Shown here in pieces: positions 61,009 through 64,000 of a DNA stretch of 64,000 nucleotides. This stretch comes from Gp13-AA77 sp035949375 (GTDB lineage Bacteria > Acidobacteriota > Terriglobia > UBA7540). The notes beneath the pieces are model-generated. The model was given only the letters and a program-made list of their open reading frames with translations. It ran no database searches and was not told where the DNA came from. Position 1 is the first letter of the stretch; every line of letters begins with the position of its first letter. The stretch spans positions 1 to 64,000 of the forward strand of contig DASZIG010000094.1 in assembly GCA_035949375.1 (NCBI GenBank), written 5' to 3'. A program made the position numbers and the translations under genes.

Positions 61009-62004
61009 GTTCTCTCCGAAACTCTCTTCCAGCGCCGCCTCCAGCGTGGTCCGATTCGCTCCTGCCATCACCTCGTCGAAATACTTGCTGCGCTGCAGGC
61101 TGATGGGAGCAAACAGTTCCTTCTGGCGCAGCAGAATCGCGCGCAGCCGGACCAGTTCCAGCAACGCCAGCAGCAGCGCCACCAGGGCCTGGCGGCTCAA
61201 AAAGCCCTCCGCCAGATCGTCCAGCAACACCGGACCGCGGCGGTTGCGGAGCACGTCGCGGACATGCTCGATCATCTCGCCCACCGTCACCTCTTCGCGC
61301 TGAATGGCCATCGGCGGACGCTTCCTGGCGCGCTCCAGGATCTCGCGGAAGGAGGAGATCAGGTCGAACACCGAAACCGCCAGGCCCGGCTCATCTTCGG
61401 CTTCCGCAAATTCACCGATGCCCGGCTGCGACCACATGGCTTCCTCGACCACTCGCTTCGATTGCAGCATCTGGGCCGCGTTCTTGAACTGCTCGTGCTC
61501 GAGGAGGCGGTGGACCAGTTCGGCGCGCGGGTCATCGAGGTCTTCCTCGGCCGCGTTCGGGTCCGGGGGCAGAAGCGTGCGCGACTTGATGTAGATCAGC
61601 GTGGCCGCCATGAAAACGAACTCGCCGCCGAGGTCGATGTTGAGTTCGTCGCACACGCGCAGGTAATCAAGGTACTGCTGCGTGATGCGCGCGATCGGGA
61701 TGTCGTAGATGTTGAGTTGCTGCTTGCGAATCAGGTCGAGCAGCAGATCGAGCGGACCTTCATACGCTTCGAGCTTGACCGGCGGCGGAGGTGTCAAGGC
61801 GCGCGTGGCCCGCCGGGCTGGAAGATCAGCCGCCGGGGCTGCGGTTGAGACGTCCATCGTCGAAACCGGGCTCGTGTCCGCCGTCGTGGAGACTGGGCTC
61901 GCATCGGCCTGGGCGCCGGACGCGCCCGCTGAGCTGGGCTCGGTGGAGGCAGCGCCGGCGTCAGTGGCCGCTTGCGACGGTATCGTGTTGTCCTGCTCAG
62001 GCAT
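60976..62004 (-). CDS. scpA: Segregation and condensation protein A
   Basis: The 342-residue kleisin has a low-complexity N-terminus (Ala/Ser/Thr-rich, about 60 residues), then KLEAYEGPLDLLLDLIRKQQLNIYDIPIARITQQYLDYLRVCDELNIDLGGEFVFMAATLIYIKSRTLLP, and a C-terminal winged helix (ALVALLLALLELVRLRAILLRQKELFAPI). It bridges SMC heads for chromosome segregation. ATG 62004 is used. The last residues come from the flanking inverted repeat. Confidence 0.94.
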   Translation of the reverse strand: MPEQDNTIPSQAATDAGAASTEPSSAGASGAQADASPVSTTADTSPVSTMDVSTAAPAADLPARRATRALTPPPPVKLEAYEGPLDLLLDLIRKQQLNIYDIPIARITQQYLDYLRVCDELNIDLGGEFVFMAATLIYIKSRTLLPPDPNAAEEDLDDPRAELVHRLLEHEQFKNAAQMLQSKRVVEEAMWSQPGIGEFAEAEDEPGLAVSVFDLISSFREILERARKRPPMAIQREEVTVGEMIEHVRDVLRNRRGPVLLDDLAEGFLSRQALVALLLALLELVRLRAILLRQKELFAPISLQRSKYFDEVMAGANRTTLEAALEESFGENDEQRLMNDEQ

Positions 62005-62428
62005 CCTGTATCGTTTCCGCGGGCTCGGCGCCGGGCCTCTGCGTTCCGGCGAACCCACCGGCCTGACGACAATCGGCTAAGTGCTTTACTTTCAGCTCAC
62101 CCTGATGGCCCGACCATGGCTTCGAATGGCTTCGGTCGGGTTCGCTTTTTGCCGATTTTCGAATATTTTGTTGATTACAAAGCACTTCTTGGCTTCGCTT
62201 CCTACATTTTCGATGGGGGTGGGGGGTGTCGGCCTCACGCCGCCGTTTCGCGGTTTCTCTCACAGACCCATTTAGCCCCAGCCGCCTCGATCTCACCCAA
62301 TGTGTGCCCTGGCTCCACTCTACCTAGCGGCGTATTGATTATAAACGACATAGTGGGTTCGTTCCTCGATATCGGCGCTATTTTCTGCAGCGTCCTGATA
62401 TTGGGTTTTGGCCCAGCCGGAGCTGTCC
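62005..62428. other. AT-richer intergenic region between trpS and scpA
   Basis: There is no convincing gene. Reverse-orientation GGCTTCGG/TTGGCTTCGCTTCC words occur near 62129-62135 and 62190-62203, within 100 nt of low-GC sequence. A small minus-strand frame, ATG 62351 to stop 62235 (38 residues, MSFIINTPLGRVEPGHTLGE at its start), has no SD and no recognised family; it is noted but not called as a gene. Confidence 0.5.
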
Positions 62429-63445
62429 TCAAGTCCTGACCAACCCCATGGATTGCCGGACCTCCGCCATGGTTGCCTGGGCGACCGCGCGCGCGCGTCC
62501 GGTTCCCTCGTCGAGCACGTCCCAGACCTGTCCGGGGTTGCGCTCGTACTCTCTCCGCCGCTCCTGGATGGGGGCGAGGCGCTCGTTCAGGGCGGCGGCC
62601 ATCAGCTTCTTGCAATCCACGCAGCCGATCTCAGCCGTCCGGCACTCGGCATTCACCCGGTCGATCACCGGTTGCGGCGAGAAGACCTTGTGATGGTCGA
62701 ACACGGGGCAGACGTCCGGGTCGCCCGGATCGTAGCGCCGCTTGCGCGCCGGATCGGTCATCATGCCGGCCACCTTCTTCGAGACCTCGTCGGGCGTGTC
62801 GGAAAGATAGATGGCATTGCCGTAGCTCTTCGACATCTTGCGACCGTCGGTGCCCGGGAGGCGCGGCGTGTGCGTCAGCAAGGTCTTCGGCTCGGGGAAG
62901 ATAGGGCCGTAGAAATTGTTGAAGCGCCGCGCGATTTCCCGCGTCAGCTCGATGTGCGGCGCCTGGTCCTCGCCTACCGGGACGGCGTCCGCCTTGTAAA
63001 TCAGGATGTCTGCCGCCTGCAGCACCGGATAGCCGAGAAAGCCGTAGGTGTGGATGTCGCGATCCTTGATGTTCTCGAGCTGTTCCTTGTACGTCGGGAC
63101 GCGTTCCAGCCACCCGAGCGGCGTGATCATCGAGAGCAGCAGGTGCAGTTCGGCATGCTCGAGAATGCGCGACTGCACGAAAAATGCCGACTTTACCGGA
63201 TCGAGCCCCGCCGCCAGCCAGTCTGCCGTCATCTGCCAGATGTTGTCCTGCAGGTCGGCCGTATTGGCGTAATCCGTGGTGAGCATGTGCCAATCGACCA
63301 CGCAGTGGTAGCTTTCGTAGTGATTCTGCAGCTCCACCCAGTTGGCGAGGGCGCCGACCAAGTTGCCGAGATGGAGGCGTCCGGTGGGCCGCATCCCGCT
63401 CAGGATGCGCGGTCTTCTCTTTTGCTCGGTCGCCGGTTCATTCAT
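62429..63445 (-). CDS. trpS: Tryptophanyl-tRNA synthetase
   Basis: This 338-residue class I synthetase has ILSGMRPTGRLHLGNLVGALANWV (HIGH-type motif), YGFLGYPVLQAADILIYKADAVPVGEDQAPHIELTREIARRFN and LPGTDGRKMSKSYGNAIYLSD (KMSKS). Near the C-terminus GCVDCKKLMAAALNERLAPIQERR is present. ATG 63445 is preferred; the longer frame reads non-homologous sequence. Confidence 0.96.
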   Translation of the reverse strand: MNEPATEQKRRPRILSGMRPTGRLHLGNLVGALANWVELQNHYESYHCVVDWHMLTTDYANTADLQDNIWQMTADWLAAGLDPVKSAFFVQSRILEHAELHLLLSMITPLGWLERVPTYKEQLENIKDRDIHTYGFLGYPVLQAADILIYKADAVPVGEDQAPHIELTREIARRFNNFYGPIFPEPKTLLTHTPRLPGTDGRKMSKSYGNAIYLSDTPDEVSKKVAGMMTDPARKRRYDPGDPDVCPVFDHHKVFSPQPVIDRVNAECRTAEIGCVDCKKLMAAALNERLAPIQERRREYERNPGQVWDVLDEGTGRARAVAQATMAEVRQSMGLVRT

Positions 63446-63530
63446 AGGTTCAACTGGGGAATCCCGCTGACACGCGGCCTTGAAGGGCATCCAACGGGCA
63501 GAACTCAACTGTAACACAGGCGGGCGGCGG

Positions 63531-63863
63531 CTAGGACGGGCCGCAACCGAGCGCGAACGCGAGCGCATCGCAGATTTCGCGCAAGCGATCCGAGCTGAGC
63601 GTGGCAACCCTGCGGCCAAGGCGCGCCTTGGGGACGGTCATCAAGTTGTGGAGGTTTACGACGCAGGGCCCTTTTATTCCGTCCAGTACACTCAGATGAA
63701 CTTGGGACGCTGCATCGCGGATCGTCGATGTGAGGGGTGCTACAGTCACTGACGATAAGTGGTCCAAAATGCTCGCGCGAGTCAGGATTACCACAGGTCT
63801 TTCTTTATCGGGATGCGTGAATCGATATAGCCGGACGTCGCCGCGGGTCACTTCTCCGGCCAT
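63531..63863 (-). CDS. MazF/PemK-type endoribonuclease toxin
   Basis: The 110-residue toxin has EVTRGDVRLYRFTHPDKERPVVILTRASILDHLSSVTVAPLTSTIRDAASQVHLSVLDGIKGPCVVNLHNLMTVPKARLGRRVATLSSDRL, the MazF/PemK pattern including the conserved Arg-Pro and the Thr/Ser of the active groove. ATG 63863 overlaps the antitoxin gene by 16 nt. It should cleave RNA at short sequence motifs. Confidence 0.92.
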   Translation of the reverse strand: MAGEVTRGDVRLYRFTHPDKERPVVILTRASILDHLSSVTVAPLTSTIRDAASQVHLSVLDGIKGPCVVNLHNLMTVPKARLGRRVATLSSDRLREICDALAFALGCGPS

Positions 63864-64000
63864 ACGGCCTCCCGTTCCCAAGTCTCGATTTCGTGGGGAT
63901 CATCCGGGTGCCGTCGATAGGCTTCCCGTTCCCTTTCCTCCATTTCGCGAATTTCGATGCGCCGCAGATGCTCACGAAGCGCATCCCGGATCAGCGCCGA
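63848..64000 (-). CDS. MazE/RHH-type antitoxin, truncated by the window end
   Basis: The minus-strand frame is open from the window end: SALIRDALREHLRRIEIREM, EEREREAYRRHPDDPHEIET and WEREAVWPEK, stop at 63848-63850. The end of the RHH helix and a Trp/Glu-rich toxin-binding tail (WEREAVWPE) are typical of antitoxins paired with MazF. The N-terminal strand lies outside the window. It overlaps mazF by 16 nt. Confidence 0.8.
   Translation of the reverse strand, partial: SALIRDALREHLRRIEIREMEEREREAYRRHPDDPHEIETWEREAVWPEK

Noticed and set aside
62235..62351. 38-residue minus-strand ORF between trpS and scpA
   Set aside because: No SD, no promoter with the local geometry, no recognised family; could be real but cannot be supported.

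Overview
This window looks like a chromosome segment from a GC-rich member of the Acidobacteriota, probably a soil lineage. The evidence is a long MacB/FtsX-type permease of the ADOP kind, a very large Oar-like TonB-dependent receptor with an N-terminal carboxypeptidase-regulatory-like domain, a secreted Gfo/Idh oxidoreductase with a Tat signal, TPR/cytochrome proteins, a small protein with the 'STGPRT...N' signature, and a high load of type II toxin-antitoxin (TA) modules. This is an inference from family content; no rRNA or other direct taxonomic marker is present.

Layout. 1-4.2 kb: a broken PIN-type TA module, an ADOP permease and a RelBE-type module. 4.3-7.4 kb (minus): a Cu+-type P1B ATPase and a TlpA/ResA-like thioredoxin. 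7.7-12.2 kb: a GT2 glycosyltransferase, then two PTPS paralogues, GTP cyclohydrolase I and an SDR in a tight run that looks like a tetrahydrobiopterin-type pterin pathway, then an NAD-dependent epimerase. 12.3-16.6 kb: Gfo/Idh oxidoreductase, a decayed SRPBCC gene, and fabG-acpP-fabF. 16.7-20 kb: VapBC, etfB, a second VapBC, etfA. 20-24.7 kb: a DUF2442/DUF4160 pair (DUF4160 frameshifted), a heptahaem cytochrome with a TPR tail and a TPR protein. 25.5-33.6 kb: Oar-like receptor, nucleoside hydrolase, DUF6265 protein, DedA and an M61 protease. 34-40 kb: accessory small genes, with ParDE, a palindrome-interrupted BrnA-like antitoxin, VapBC, Tat-secreted aldo/keto reductase, a MetX-like hydrolase and two small conserved families. 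40-46.7 kb: TonB, proS, a DUF4845 protein, a class A PBP and a TPR protein. 47-52.3 kb: a pentose phosphate operon (tkt-zwf-pgl-rpe). 52.7-55.9 kb: an OxyR-like LysR regulator, a TrmH methyltransferase and rarA. 56-64 kb (mostly minus): a CoA-binding protein, hisC, a RluB-type synthase, two tandem VapBC modules, scpB, scpA, trpS and a MazEF module cut by the window end.

Recurring themes. (1) Eleven TA modules or remnants lie in 64 kb. Three are damaged, and several sit inside gene runs that are usually contiguous (etfB-etfA and scpAB-rluB). (2) Most antitoxin genes and a few other small accessory genes lack a Shine-Dalgarno site. They have a -10 hexamer ending exactly 6 nt before the start codon, which predicts leaderless mRNAs, and some carry an inverted repeat between -35 and -10. 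Most core genes have clear SD sites. (3) AT-richer intergenic islands carry degenerate copies of an AACGAAGCC word in both orientations. (4) Several palindromic elements touch or create stop codons. (5) Three exported-protein genes have in-frame 15- or 18-bp tandem repeats in or next to their signal peptides.
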